Below are positions 43,472-56,039 of a stretch of DNA of 64,000 nt, in pieces. Under the pieces are notes generated by a model. The model was not told where the DNA came from. It saw nothing but the letters and a program-made list of their open reading frames with translations, and searched no databases. The stretch is from Polytrichum commune (taxonomy: Eukaryota; Streptophyta; Polytrichopsida; Polytrichales; Polytrichaceae). Numbering within the stretch: the stretch's first letter is position 1; every line of letters starts with the position of its first letter. The translations under genes and the position numbers were made by a program. The stretch is from NCBI GenBank assembly GCA_950295325.1, contig OX485806.1, positions 3,162,001 to 3,226,000 of the forward strand. The letters are read 5' to 3'.

Positions 43472-46400
43472 ATGGGGTTTGGGAGGATTTCTCGTGGCTT
43501 GCTGTCGCTGCTGCTGTTGATGATTGTGGCGGCAGCGGGGGTGTTGCGCCCGTGTGCGGCGGATGACATTGTGCATGATGATTCGTTGGCGCCTACTCAG
43601 CCTGGCTGCTCGAACAGCTTTGTGTTGGTGCGTTCTGAACCGATGATTGCTTAGATGATGCACCGTCTGAATCGCTTAAGAAGCGAAGGGGAAACATATC
43701 GAGACTTCTTTTCCTCTTACGAGCTTGCTTTAAAGTCACATGGATTTTCAACGCAGGCCACCCAATAGTGCCCCGTAAGGATCATAAAACACTGGTATCA
43801 TGTCTGTACTAACCTATCCACACCTTAAGTTGGATACAAGGCTGCAGGGTGAATATATGTTAGAAAGGTTGGGTTCAGAATATAGATATGGAGGGATTTG
43901 TTGAGATGTTTCTCACTGAGTCCTGACGGTGAATTTTTGGCAGGTCAAGATTAGGAACTGGATCAAGGGGGACGAGGCGGCAGAGCTTGTAGGTGTGAGT
44001 GCAAGATTTGGCAGGCCTATTACCAACCATGAGCAGGAAGCTCAAAGTTCGCCCTTGTCAAAATTGGACCCCGAAGACGGATGCACTCAATCCAAGCCAG
44101 TAGGTGTTCTCAAGCCTGTATAGCACATAAAAGTGGAGGTGTGATATCCAGTTCCTGCACACATCCATGCCATGGAATAAAATCTTTGCCTTGTGTTAGA
44201 AAATCATTGAGAATAGACGAGGTATCAGATTTTACACTGCAGCCCTAGCTGTGATAAAATTAGGTCTTGTTGTGTGCGTATCATACAGTGGCTAATTTAT
44301 AGAAATGTCAAATATGAGGCTTGGCAGTCAGTTGATTATGTGGGTTTACAGATTCAGGGCTTTACTGCGTTGGTGCAACGGGGTAACTGTACCTTCACGA
44401 CCAAGGCGAGGGTGGCACAGGCAGCAGGGGCTGTTGCAATTCTGGTTGTCAATGACAAACAAGGTCTTTCTTTATTCCTTCTTTCTTAGCAACTCACATA
44501 TTGGTTCGTGCCTAAGTTCCTTTATTACATAGAACTAGGTTAGAGTGCCGAGTTGATTCTCGAACTTCACCTTCTTTCTTGCACAAGGAAAAAGGACACC
44601 ATAATTCTCTTCATTGAGACCATGAAATAAGCTTGTGCTTCTAATTTTCCAAGAAACATGCTTCTCATGGGATTCACTCCCGAATCTACACTGTGATCTA
44701 ACATCAATACTTGGCAGATACTAATCTATCTTGATTTTTTCTTGCAGAGCTGTACAAAATGGTTTGCTCAAATAATGGTACCTTTAAGGATATTACAATA
44801 CCATCTGTGATGTTGCCAAGAGCAGCTGGGAGTAGCCTGGAAGGAGCCTTGGCTCTTGATGAAGAAGGTACACTTCTGGTCTAACTACTTCCTGGGGTTT
44901 GAATTTAGGACATTTAGGATGAGATCTAGATTCCATGCAGACATGCTTGACAAAGAGCTTATGAGATGAGGTATTGTCTGTTTTGATGAAGAATCGTGTT
45001 GATTTTTGCAGTGAGAGTACTTCTTTACTCACCAAAAAGACCGCTGGTGGATATAGCAGAGGTCTTTTTGTGGCTGATGGCTGTGGGTACCATTCTGGGT
45101 GCCTCATTCTGGTCAGCTTGGACTGCCAAGGAGGCTGCTCAAGAGCACTATCGCCGTTTGAAGGCATGGATTGCTGGCCTTTCTCGCCCCCACACTCTCT
45201 GTTTTTGATAGTCCTCTTGTATGGAGCTGATTAAGCCACTGATTGGTGCAGTCGTTAGTCTGTCACTGATCTGCATATTCATAACACAATCCCTGGATTG
45301 TTTAGGTCTCTTTTTGGAGGCACAGTATAACAAATTACATTACGTCAATTCCTTGAATTGGTGGTTTAGTGTTTTGTGAAATGTGATCTGTACATATCTA
45401 ACTAGACGATTTTATTGTTATAAATTCTGGTCTTGTAAAACCTTGATGCTTGTTTTGCTGGAAGAATGAGCTAGTCGACTTCACTATATAGACACTGAAA
45501 CATCTCACAGTTGCTGTCTTATTAGAAATGCAATTAAGTCATGATTACAACCTACTCATACTGACTAAAGTATTATTGCTTTGTTTACAGGAAGAACCAG
45601 AACTTGCAGTGGCACATCCTGTGAATGGTGAAAAGGATGTGATTGATATCAATATCCTTTCAGCAGTGTTATTCCTGTTGTTAGCCTCAGCCTTCTTGAT
45701 GCTTCTGTACTTCTACATGTCAGCTTGGTTCTTGCGGGTCTTGGTTATCCTTTTCTGCATTGGCGGCTTTGAGGTACACTCACAACCATCATTTTGAAAT
45801 GTCTTCTTCAAGTTGCGCATTTGTTCCAGCGTGCCACTTGAGATCAGGACTGATAGCTGGGTGCTTAAATTATTTTGTATGGAATTAACTTGACTTAGCG
45901 TTTTGAAAGTGACTTTTTTGGGTTGTATGGTGGCTTTCCAGGGTTTGCAGACATGTCTTGTGTCTCTTCTCTACAGGTAATTGGCATCCTGTCCAAGACC
46001 TTATTAGCTCTCTGTTATGCATACTGCAAAATCAAGTGGGTCTCCTTAAGTTTATTGTTCACTGATTTCATTTATTACTTGAATGCCTCCTTGTTATTCT
46101 AGTGGAGAAAGTAATAGAGTGTCACATCTAAATACTTCACAATTCCTTTCCTTGTAGGTGGTTTCGAAAGGCCGGTTCCACCTTCATCAAAGTTCCACTT
46201 TTGGGAGCTGTCTCTGTTCTTGCGCTCTGCCTATCACCATTTTGCCTCACCTTTTCTGTCATTTGGGGCTATTACCGCTTAAATACCTATGCCTGGATTG
46301 GCCAAGACATTCTTGTAAGACAATTGAACCTCTTCCTGAAGTCCTATGATATTCATCATTGCTGTTGCCCAGATTCAATTGTGGATCCAAGGGCATCAAA

Positions 46401-48403
46401 TGCTAGATAGATGTAACCAGTTATTCAGGAGGGATCAATTCCGTCATACACTTCCCACCTGGCGACATTGTAGGGTTCCAGAGATTTTTTATTGTCGTAG
46501 TGAGGTTAACTGAATTACCTTCTGCATCCTTCCTCTGTCCTACAGGGTATTGCCCTCATCTTGACTGTCTTGCAAATTGTTCGACTACCAAATATCAAGG
46601 TACAATGTGTATTCTTGACAGAACTACCTTACATATATACTTGAAAATTTCTCCATAGCACTTCAATTTTGTATGAGGCATCTTCAATTACCTAGTCTGG
46701 AAAAATATCAAATCTGATTACAAGGGAAGAGGCATTAAGTAGTAAATTAAACAAGTATAATGACTTCGATGTGGGCATGGTGAACACAGGTCTCAACAGT
46801 ACTTCTGTGCTGTGCATTCTTCTATGATGTATTCTGGGTGTTTATATCACCTTCATTTTTTCATGAGAGTGTGATGATTGTGGTATGTATTCCTATCTCT
46901 GTTATTTCATGTTTCAAATGAAGGTGCATGGTTGCTTTGAGTATCACATATAGATTCAATTCAAAAAGAATTTTGTGCTATTTTTTGTGTATGTGCGGTA
47001 TGTTCAATTCATTGGGCCATAATTTTATGGCCTTTGGTAGCGCATCTTTGCACTTTTGAAAGTTTTGAGGAGAGTTCTAGGAACGGTCTTGACCTATCAT
47101 GGATTCTGGTGATTGCAGGTGGCTCGGGGGGATAAAAGTGATGGCGAAGGAATACCAATGCTTTTGAAGGTTCCAAGGTTGTACGATCCTTGGGGAGGCT
47201 ACAGTATCATTGGCTTTGGTGATATACTGCTACCAGGATTGTTGGTCTCCTTCTGCCTCCGGTACTGTATCTTGCATTCTTTTCCAGTGTTCTACAAATT
47301 GGTTAAGCCTCCTATTCATTGTTATTCTTCTCTCTCACTTATTCTCCTGAGAATATCTGATCTTTTTTTCCCAGCACATGGGTCCTCAAATCTCGATCCT
47401 TCAAACTGCTACTTCCTAACTTTTTGTTATTTTCTGAGAGGACATTTTTTAAGGATTGCACTTGTTTTGGCTTGTGGGAAAATTTTAGAAATAACTCAAT
47501 ACTTGCTACAAATATAGCTGAATAGATAGATGGTGCCTTCTAAAAGAATTTTTATTAATGGCAGGTATGATTGGACTACGAGGAAGAGTTTATGCAGGGG
47601 CTACTTCTTATGGTCCACTGTTGGCTACGGCCTTGGTACTATTATTCTGCCAATGTGTCTCAGTGTGTGTGTTCTGGTTGTGATAGGCCAATACGTTGTA
47701 ATAGATGGTCCCAAATGTAGGAATCAAGCTTGTGATTGTTTGTTTTGAAGCTGACTAGTCGAATTTACTGATAAGCAACTTAAAATGTTTGCCTGATGAT
47801 TTGTTGATTTGTGGCTTTCCTGCATTCTTCAATGCTTCGATTCCTTCAGTAGCAATGGCTTCTGTGGACTCTTCATGTTTTACAGAATCTAATGAGGTTT
47901 CATCTTGTCATTTGGTGGCTGTCTTCCAGGGTTGTTTCTTACTTATGTTGCACTGAATGTGATGAACGGCAATGGACAACCTGCACTCCTTTACATAGTG
48001 CCTTGTACCCTTGGTATGTTGCATTTCATCTTGGGATTTGAATGTCTAGTACTCTTGTCGTCCTATGACTATTGAGGTAATCATTTTCAACATATGTGAG
48101 CCTGTCTCAATGAGTACAGGCTTTTGTACTAAAGTAACAATCATGTAATAAGTTTATTATCTTGTCCATAAAATCTGTGGAGGTATGTGAGAGCTGATAG
48201 AATTGGCTTTGTCCTTGGCTTGAAAATCCTCCTTTGGACTTTGTTCTAACATCCCTAAGGGTTGTATGTGTGCAGGCACAGTGGTGGTTCTGGGTTGGTG
48301 GCGAGGAGATCTGAAGCCATTGTGGTTTAAAGGAGATGCCCTTGATCCATATCCACTAGACACTGTCGGTCTGGAAGGAGCAACAAGCAACCTGTGTGAT
48401 TAG
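43472..48403 (+). CDS. SPPL: Signal peptide peptidase-like protease with PA domain (14 exons)
   Basis: Intramembrane GxGD aspartyl protease of the endomembrane system. Exons: 43472-43627, 43944-44099, 44352-44463, 44748-44867, 45012-45163, 45591-45773, 45942-45976, 46158-46314, 46546-46599, 46790-46882, 47119-47261, 47565-47635, 47930-48013, 48276-48403. They sum to 1644 nt (547 aa plus stop) with consistent phases. Signal peptide about 1-31. The luminal protease-associated domain (about 50-170) includes [20 protein letters not shown] and ELYKMVC. Nine membrane segments are expected. The catalytic sites are FYD (Asp about 388), GFGD (about 438-441) and PAL (about 495-497), all present. Every intron is GT-AG except intron 5 (45164-45590), which needs AAG|gcatgg. 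No premature stop. The C-terminus after the PAL segment is short (about 50 residues). Confidence 0.95.
45164..45590 (+). other. Non-canonical GC-AG intron in SPPL
   Basis: The acceptor TTTACAG|GAAGAA is phase 0. The only phase-0 donor that keeps the family sequence is TTGAAG|GCATGG. GT sites downstream give the wrong phase or follow a stop (TGA 45206-45208). Confidence 0.75.
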
Positions 48404-49560
48404 TTACTTCTCGCAGCAGTGTAAGATGTACTCCGTATGCAACATATGGTAACAAGGTGCACTGGCCAAATGTGGAGACAAGGACTGTAAATTTTTCGGA
48501 ACAACTGTAACTGGTATAGAGCACCTGATGCTGTAAATATGGCATTAGAAATTTTAAAATTTGCAAAATTGGCTCTGGGTTCTTGGGACGGTGTCACTCT
48601 GAAAGATCATTATGTACACACATGATTAATTAGTTCCTGAATTACTTACTTACATCAGATCTATACCCCACACATGCATTCCAGCGAACACATTCCTTCA
48701 TTCTTGATTCATTATTGGCGTCTGCTTCTTGGCCTTCTGTCTAAGAAACAAAGAACAAAATAAAATGAAACAAAACAATTCTAGCAAAATGATACCGAGG
48801 CAGTATCTCATCTCGCAGATTGAGTCAACACGACTGACTGCAAATGTCAGCATCAACTTTGTAGGGAAGACTTTGAGATCAAATTTCTGACATACAAAAC
48901 ATTTAAAGTAGGGTATAAATTGTTCAGAATACACAGTGCCGACTCTTGGGTATCGATGGATTAATGGTAAGTCATTCTTCAGACAAATGATCCTGAAGAA
49001 TGACAAGTTGAAAAGATCCTCATCTGGGAGTGCGCTGCTAAAGCTTTGGCCATGAGGTGCTCTAACATATATTTTCTTTAACTGGTGTCTTATTTTACCT
49101 TGTTATTGTTTCTTACTCGGCTGTTGTTAAACTCATGTTGGCACTCGTTCACTTGCTATTTTAAACGATCATGTTGTTTATGTTGGCGTTGTAGGTAGAC
49201 GTTTTTATTCTGGAGTGCAGTAGGTGTTTGAGTTGCAGGGTCTCCCCATACGTTCTTTCTTTTGAGGTCTGTCAATGTGAGCAGGGATAGAGTGCTTTGT
49301 ACGATACCAGCCACTTACGAACCTACAACCACCTCACTGTAACTCTTGTGAGACTTGAGCAACTTCGACTACTCCATCCAGGCTCCTACTAGCTCCATGT
49401 TAGAAATCGAGATAACAAGAGAATTTTGATAAAGCCACTCCATCCAACCATAGAGAAGTAAGTCACATAAGCTGATGATCTTCCTTTCACCCCTGAACCT
49501 CTTTTATTCATATCTAGATTATACTTGTAGTCTCAAGATGCTACAACACCAATCACATGG
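48404..49560. other. 3' region of SPPL and spacer
   Basis: Presumed 3'UTR and gene-free DNA. Short frames without family features. Confidence 0.5.
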
Positions 49561-49589
49561 TTGTTCATCTACTCATCTAGAATGCTTGA

Positions 49590-51500
49590 GGTCACTTTAG
49601 ACCTTTTGGTTTGAGATACTTTAGACTCTTCGAAATCCAACACTCCAAACCTCATGTTAGCTCGCTGGCTGTTAGGTACACTAACATAGTGACACAATTC
49701 CATCTGCCATACTTTTGTACTTCCTCCAAGTAGATTAATATCCACATTATCATGTCCTCAGGACCATATCCAGGGATTTCAAGAATGTGTTCGCTGGAAA
49801 CTTGACAATTTGCAGGCGTCTGCAGACGTCGACAGGTACCGAATGTAGCAAATCAGGACAGTTGGCTAGTTTTCGAGGAGGTTGTAATGTAACCCAAACT
49901 AACTAGAACGAGGTAACTTAGATTCAAGGCTGTTGGTACCTAAGGGCCTCGGTGTTCAGTCTAGTGCAAAATCTGATGAAGTTTTGCGGTAGTGTCCGGC
50001 AGATGTGGCAGTTGTTTCCACCCTGAATGGGTCTAAAACACTAGCCTGTTTACTTGGTTGTTGAGGTGCGTGAACCGGCTTGGGCCATTCTAGTCGTACT
50101 AAATTCATTATAAGCTGCTTCGGAGACCAATTTAAGTAGAGCTACAATTTGGGCATTCTTGGGTCACGATCATGTGGACACGGTCAGGATGATTAGAGGC
50201 TCGGATCCGAGGTAGCCATTACACTACATGTGGGCTACATGTGCATGGTGGGCATATCAAATATCTGTGGAACTAAAGATTTGTGATTCCTAATTCGGTG
50301 TTCTACAAAGAAATCATTGCGCTCTTCTGGAGAGGTGAACCCTGCCGCTCCTGAGTGGGAGATCTACAGTTTGCTGTATATCGGAGATGCATCAAATGCC
50401 AAGAACGGAATTGCTGCAAATGGCATGCCGGCGTCAATGGTGTCCAACAATGGTCAATATTATTGGTATGTTTGTGGGATTCACCACCTTGCAAATGCAG
50501 CTGGCATGGGCTGGTACTAATTTGCGGTGTCTGGTCCATTTCAAAAGCTCGATACAGGACACGAGCAATTTTCTTAGTAGCTGGGATACTAAGAATGTCT
50601 CTGATGAGAGCAACATGTGTTACTGGCAGTGAGTGTCCCGTTTCTTACTTGATGCACCTCCTGTGTACAAGATCTCTGTGTCTAACTTGAGGTTATCAGG
50701 CACCTGGCCAAGCGGGTCTCCAGCTGTGCCCGAGCCTTCAATCTCTGGATTTGAGCGGAAACTCCTTCACTCGTCTTATCCCTACCACCATCAGCAGAGA
50801 CATATTAAACCTGGTCTATTTGGACGTGTCACAAAATTCACTGAAGGGGTCAATTCTCGGCTCCTGTCAAATTTTGAACGATTTGATACTTTAATAACAA
50901 CCGGCTTACTGGAGAAATCCCTTACAAGTATTACTTAACTAAAGCGCCTGGCTGTATTCAAAGTATCCAACAATCAGTTATCGGGCGTCATTCCTTCAAG
51001 TTTGAAAGGCAAGGGGAAATCATTCAATGCATCATGTTATGAGGGAAATACTCATCTTTGTGGAAAGCCTCGTCCTCGAAATGGCTCGTCAACGGACACA
51101 AACCAAAGTGTATTTCTGGACAAGGTTTTTTTGTTGGAATTGGAACTGGATTCTTCACAGGAATGGCCCTCTTTGTGAAAATGTGGGATCTATAGCCAAG
51201 CCATTTCTTAGATTGTTCAAATAGTATGGATAAAAGGCATCCGAAGTGCTGATATGGGTTCTTCAAACACCCTACGCAATAAGTTAAAGGGTGACACTAA
51301 ATAAGCAGTGTGTTAGAATTGGCGCCTTTACGTGAGCCATTTGGTTTACGAGTGCCCAGGCTAGATTGCAAGAGTTTGCGGTTTTGTATGTTCTTTGCGT
51401 TCATTTTGTTTCCTACTCAGTTTTATCGAAGTAGTTCAGTCACAAACTGAAAGCTCCTCCACTCTAGAAAAGAGCTGGAATTATGATCATTCTAACTTAA
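49590..51500 (+). pseudogene. Broken LRR receptor-like gene, copy A
   Basis: Recognisable pieces in order: LRCLVHFKSSIQDTSNFLSS (LRR N-terminal cap, about 50520-50630), SVSNLRLSGTWPSG (about 50665-50715), and LKRLAVFKVSNNQLSGVIPS with FNASCYEGNTHLCGKPRP (50938-51100), which ends an LRR ectodomain. They lie in different frames with stops between, so the gene is dead. No kinase domain follows. The order resembles BIR-type (BAK1-interacting) short LRR receptors, by memory. The upstream flank 49670-49870 matches 52690-53020, and 51370-51500 matches 54100-54240. Confidence 0.75.
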
Positions 51501-52016
51501 CGTGTTGACAAAGGTTGTTGAAAGTTCAAGCTGGAAATGTATGGTAAATCTAGGTATCATTAAATCGCGATTAAATTTGATAGTGCCTTAATTCATATGA
51601 ACATGTTAGAAGGACACTGGTCTCATGTCATCAGGACTAATTTATTTTATTAAATCCTGTGGATTTTGTTAGAATACTTTATATGCTCCAAGAGGTATAC
51701 GTCGGACTGGATTTCTTGGTGTTAGGGTTTTGGAGTCCAAACACTTGCTTGAAACTGTTAGAATTTCCTTTGTTGCTTGTGGCAGTTACATTCTCGTGAC
51801 AATGTAATATTGGTTTTCGAAACTTAGCAACGGACTCGCAAGGAATACTTAGCAGATGGAAAGCGACATATGGCTGAACTGCAAGGATAAGTCATGATGA
51901 AGATTTTTTCTCTTTTATGCATGCAAACAATCACCTTCCGTTTCTCAAGCATCTAAATATTGCGTTAAGTAACCTACATGAGAATCATTTTTCTTACTCA
52001 CTACGGGCAACGGATA

Positions 52017-52370
52017 ACATTACCCAACCCAAACGTCTTAACTCCGGCGCGGAGTTCGATGCGGCTCCGATGCGGCTCCGGGGAGGTTCGGATGCCAGCT
52101 CCGGTGGGTTCGGGTGGGTTGGGGCAAAAATTGCCCCCTATTTTTTTGATTGGGTGGGGCCTTACTTGATCTCATAAGGGGCCTCCTAGGGTAATTTGGG
52201 GCCGTAGAACCCAAATTTAGCAAAAAAAACCAAAAAAAGTCATCAAGGGGCCAAAACGGGGAGGGCCAGAAAAATGGACCCACCGGAGCTGGCATCCGAA
52301 CCTCCCCGGAGCCGCATCGGAGCCGCATCGAACTCCGCGCCGGAGTTAAGACGTTTGGGTTGGGTAATGT
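52017..52370. mobile_element. Foldback MITE with 93-bp perfect TIRs, TSD TA
   Basis: 52017-52109 and 52278-52370 are exact inverted repeats (ACATTACCCAACCCAAACGT … and complement), flanked by TA (52015-52016, 52371-52372). The TIR contains a short direct duplication (GATGCGGCTCC twice). The middle, about 170 bp, is not coding. Identical arms point to a recent insertion. TA target suggests Tc1/mariner-like mobilisation, but the tip fits no family I know. Confidence 0.92.
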
Positions 52371-53040
52371 TAGGGACGGGCAACTATCTACATGTCGGTT
52401 CAATTTGACCTGCAAGTTACTTCCCCATAGTTCACATGAACCGACAACCAATAAGAGTTGTTTTCTCCTTGCTTCATTTAAAAATACGTGGCACCTCACA
52501 TTGGGACTGAGTCCCTATTATACCTAATTGAGCAAATACGCAGCATGCAGCATATTCGGTCTACAGGAATTCCTTCACTATTCTACGAACATATACATTC
52601 ATTGCAAGTGTAGTAATAAAGTAGAACCAAGAGAGCATTTGGTCAACTATGTTCCCTCCACATCGCTCCCTACTAGAGACTTCAAAGCACCTCGTCTTAT
52701 CTCAATCTTAGCACAAAGTGACATTGCATGCGCCACACTTTAGTACTAATTCCTCCCAGTACATTAATAGCCACACTATCTGTAATGTTGGCATGGCCAT
52801 ATCCAGGGATTTCAAACAAGTGTTAGCTAGGAACTTTTACAATTTGCAAGCTGTACAGGTCACAGCTTATCCCTGCGGCGCATGCCTCTTCTATTGCTTC
52901 ATGTAATTTTCCTGTAACGTTGTAGCCAAATCTGAAATAATGAGAATCATACCTTTGTAGTACTAATTTGGAAGTTTCTGCAAATATCGACAGGTACTGA
53001 TTCTAACTAATCAGGAAAAATAATTACTATACGAGATGGT

Positions 53041-53058
53041 TTAGGGTTTAGGGTTTAG
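53041..53058. repeat. Interstitial telomere-like run (TTTAGGG)
   Basis: Two and a half TTTAGGG units, directly before R1 copy 5 in LRR pseudogene copy B. Confidence 0.7.
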
Positions 53059-53069
53059 GGGAGATCCGA

Positions 53070-53277
53070 CCACTTAGTAACGGATGCGCCGGTTGAGTTT
53101 GAGAAATGACGGGTTCAAGTTCAAGACTTTAGGCAAATCGCTGATCATTTCAGAAGAAAATATGGAATATACCCTAAATCAATAAATAGAAACCGAAATA
53201 TATCAACATGTAACCGTTTAATGGACTTGGAAACATTTGAATCTCGACCGATTTTGCCCAAAATCGCCCCGGACACT
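53070..53277 (+). repeat. Dispersed repeat R1, copy 5, inserted in an LRR pseudogene
   Basis: It carries the conserved words of R1 (GCCGGTTGAGTTTGAGAAAT, TCAACATGTAACCG, CGACCGATTTTGCCCAAAAT). Immediately after it, LRR-derived sequence starts (GATGCACCTCCTGTGTACA), which in copy A follows different DNA. So R1 sits at the 5' edge of the retained LRR sequence. Confidence 0.8.
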
Positions 53278-54399
53278 GATGCACCTCCTGTGTACACGAT
53301 CTCTCTAATTAACTCGGGGTTATCAGGCACCAGGCCAAGCGGTCTCAAGCTGTGCAGCCTTCAAACTCCCGGATTTGAGCAGAAACTCCTTCACTGGTCC
53401 TATCCCTACCAGAATCAGCAGCCGCCTACCAAACCTGGTCTATCAAGACGTGTCAATAAAATAATTCACTGCGTGGGTGAATTCCAGCATAGCTTGGCTC
53501 CTGTAAGTATTTGAGCAACTTGTTCCTCAATAATAATCATCAGCTGATCGGAGAAATTCCTGCAAGTATTACTCAACTGGACTGCCTGGCTGGGTTCAGT
53601 GTAGCCAATAATCAGTTATTGGGCCGCAATCCTTCAAATTGGAGCGTCCATGGGCGATCATTAAATGCATCCAATTGTACTGAAAGTGATGGTCTTTGTG
53701 GAGAGCATTCTTAACCGAAATTGCTCATCGTCTGTCTCAAAGCAAAGTATCATTTTGGTACCAGTCATTTATGACCAGGTCTCTTTGTTGGAATTGGAAT
53801 CAGGTTTCTCACGGGAATGCCAGCCCTCTTGTCGAAATTCTGGTATCCAAGTCTAAGCCGTTTGTTAGGCCGTTCTGCTAGGGATAAAAAGGCCATATGG
53901 GCTCTTCAAACAAGCCCAGGTAATCAGTTACATAGAGTGAGAGTCGTACAAGTTTCATTTGATGACGTGCTATAGCTTTTCAGGCCACATATTTGATCCC
54001 AATTGTTTGCTAAAGAAACATATCAAGCCTCCAATGGGTGCTATACCGAAGAGCCCATGTGTAAAAATCCATGCCTGTTTGTGAGATGTTTGGTGAGAAG
54101 TAGCAAGGCAAGATTGCAAGAGTTTACTGCTGGGTATGTTGTCTTCCTCGCCCTACTCATTTTGATCATAGTAGTTCACTCCCAAATTGAAGGTCGACCT
54201 CCAATCTGGAAAATAGATAATGAATCATTCGCAGTAGCATACATCCTTTAGCGTCAGTAGACATTACGAGTAACATCAAGAACATCGACAAAACTATTAT
54301 ATATACACACATACATCATTCCAGAGAAATATTTTTTGAGGATTTATGTAGGTCGCCTCTCTCAAAATTTAGGGTCAACATCACACCAGTGTAGTAGCT

Positions 54400-54690
54400 A
54401 TGGCGAGAATAATTGGTGTAATTCTTGTCATGCGTTGCACTTGTTGCTATTGCAGGGGGCCGACAGCAGCTAGTGATTTACAATGTCTGGTTAATTTCAA
54501 GGACTCGCAAGGAATGCTTAGCAGCTGGAATGCGACCAACGTTTCTCCGATGAGAATGGTGGTTGCTACTGGCGAGGAGTGTCTCATTTCCAGAACGATT
54601 TAAGCTTATGCACTTGCTGTCTACAAGCTGACCGTGTCCTACTGTTGTGGACTAGGGGGCGCCTGGCCCAGCGGACTGTGAGCCGTTTGC
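54400..54690 (+). pseudogene. Truncated LRR receptor-like gene, copy C
   Basis: Only the start is left: a hydrophobic leader (MARIIGVILVMRCTC…), the cap motif LQCLVNFKDSQGMLSSWNAT, and after a stop a faint GGAWPSG piece. It then ends abruptly. Confidence 0.7.
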
Positions 54691-54700
54691 TTTTCAATCC

Positions 54701-55096
54701 ATGGCGATTTTCTTAGTTACACGAGACCTCGAACCAAAGAGTAGGTTAATTGTGTGGCAGAATTGGCCATACCACGGAGGATGTTCTGCTCGTGAAGGCA
54801 TTGCAACTACAAACTTCACCACAAAATGCAATGCTCCTCCAGTCTGGCGATTTGCCACCCATATTTGGAAAAACCCAACATACACGAAAAGGAAAAATGG
54901 GACGATGAATCACTCACAACAGCTAAATTTTCCTTTTGGCGGCAGTGAAGCTTTTGAGCAACAACAAGAACAGCAACACAAGAAAAGAAAAGGTTGGCTG
55001 AACCCCACATTCTGTGAGACTCTCTCCACCATTTCTGTTCCTATTTTTCGAGGGTTTGGGACCACTTTTGTTCCTCGCATATCACGTTTTCCTTAA
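54701..55096 (+). CDS. Unrecognised open frame of 131 codons
   Basis: ATG-initiated frame with a Gln-rich stretch (EQQQEQQHKK) and no domain I recognise. It lies between LRR pseudogene copy C and the CACTA MITE. It may be chance or a remnant. Listed because of its length in otherwise stop-rich DNA. Confidence 0.2.
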   Translation: MAIFLVTRDLEPKSRLIVWQNWPYHGGCSAREGIATTNFTTKCNAPPVWRFATHIWKNPTYTKRKNGTMNHSQQLNFPFGGSEAFEQQQEQQHKKRKGWLNPTFCETLSTISVPIFRGFGTTFVPRISRFP

Positions 55097-55401
55097 CCCC
55101 TAACTTCCCAAGCCTATGAAAGGGTTGTTTCAAGTGCATTGCACTCAAAGCTGGTTGTGGAATTTCAAACAACAAGGTTTGAGGTTGAAGTGGGATATAT
55201 TCGTAGGATCTGGAAACATGGGAGATGAGCTATTTTTATGGGAGAAATGGCTGTGAAATACCATCTCAAGTTTCAAATTTTAACATTTTAAGGACGGGGT
55301 GGTGCACATGATAACATCATGTTCTATCCCCCAATAAAAGATTGTTGACCAATTGAATTCACCTGAAATATGAGTGAAATGCTTGTGTGATCTACTAGAT
55401 G

Positions 55402-55641
55402 CACTAGTAGATCCCGCAGCCGATTTCGGTTGCGGTTCTTTGACCAGCCTGATCTGCAGTCGCCAAACGACTACATATTTTAGATTTTTTATTTGTATTT
55501 TTTGACTGGAATTTTAGGAATTTTAAGGCATGTAATATACCGTTGGAAAGGTACTTTCAAGACCTTTCCAACGGTATATTACACGCCCCCAAATTCCTGA
55601 AATTTTAGCTATAGCTTTTTGGGCATAGTTTTCTACTAGTG
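55402..55641. mobile_element. CACTA-type MITE, 240 bp, TSD ATG
   Basis: Begins CACTAGTAGA and ends TCTACTAGTG, flanked by ATG on both sides (55399-55401, 55642-55644). Inside is a perfect 22-bp inverted repeat around a 9-nt loop (TGTAATATACCGTTGGAAAG…, about 55533-55585) within a longer imperfect one. CACTA tips and a 3-bp target fit the En/Spm class. Confidence 0.88.
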
Positions 55642-56039
55642 ATGGGACCAACTCAATAGTTGAGCACCTCTTAAAATTCTCATGACAAAATGTACAAAAC
55701 TGCAATGGGCTAGCCACCTTGCAATTAGAGTATGTGAATTGTCCCATATTTCTAAGCACGTATATGCAAAGAATTTCTTAAAAGCCAAAGAGTTTTCCAA
55801 AGGTTAAAATAGAATGGTCGATGTGAGGCCATATTTACAGGAACATGAATAAATAGTTCATCTATACCAAAATGAACACCATCGATGTTCAAGCATAAGT
55901 TTGCATTGGAGTGGCAACGATTGATTGGAGTCAACACCCTCCAATGAGCTCCCAACACAATAAAGACATGACCACTCCGCATTTAAACATTTTTTTGCAC
56001 ATTGTAATTATCTTCAAATTGCACGCGTCAAGTATCTAT

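Larger units (their letters stand above)
52650..54240 (+). pseudogene. Broken LRR receptor-like gene, copy B
   Basis: Pieces: INSGLSGTRPSGLKLC (about 53310-53355), NLFLNNNHQLIGEIPASITQ then FSVANNQLLGRNPSNW and LNASNCTESDGLCGE (53514-53710), then a remnant of the membrane-proximal region (to about 53880). Frames shift between pieces. The order and flanks repeat copy A about 2.75-3 kb away, so the pair arose by local duplication. The cap exon is missing, replaced by repeat DNA and R1. Confidence 0.75.

Noticed and set aside
46158-46349. GTG-initiated frame across SPPL exon 8
   Set aside because: Wrong frame. The adjacent frame gives the conserved membrane segments and fits the exon phases.
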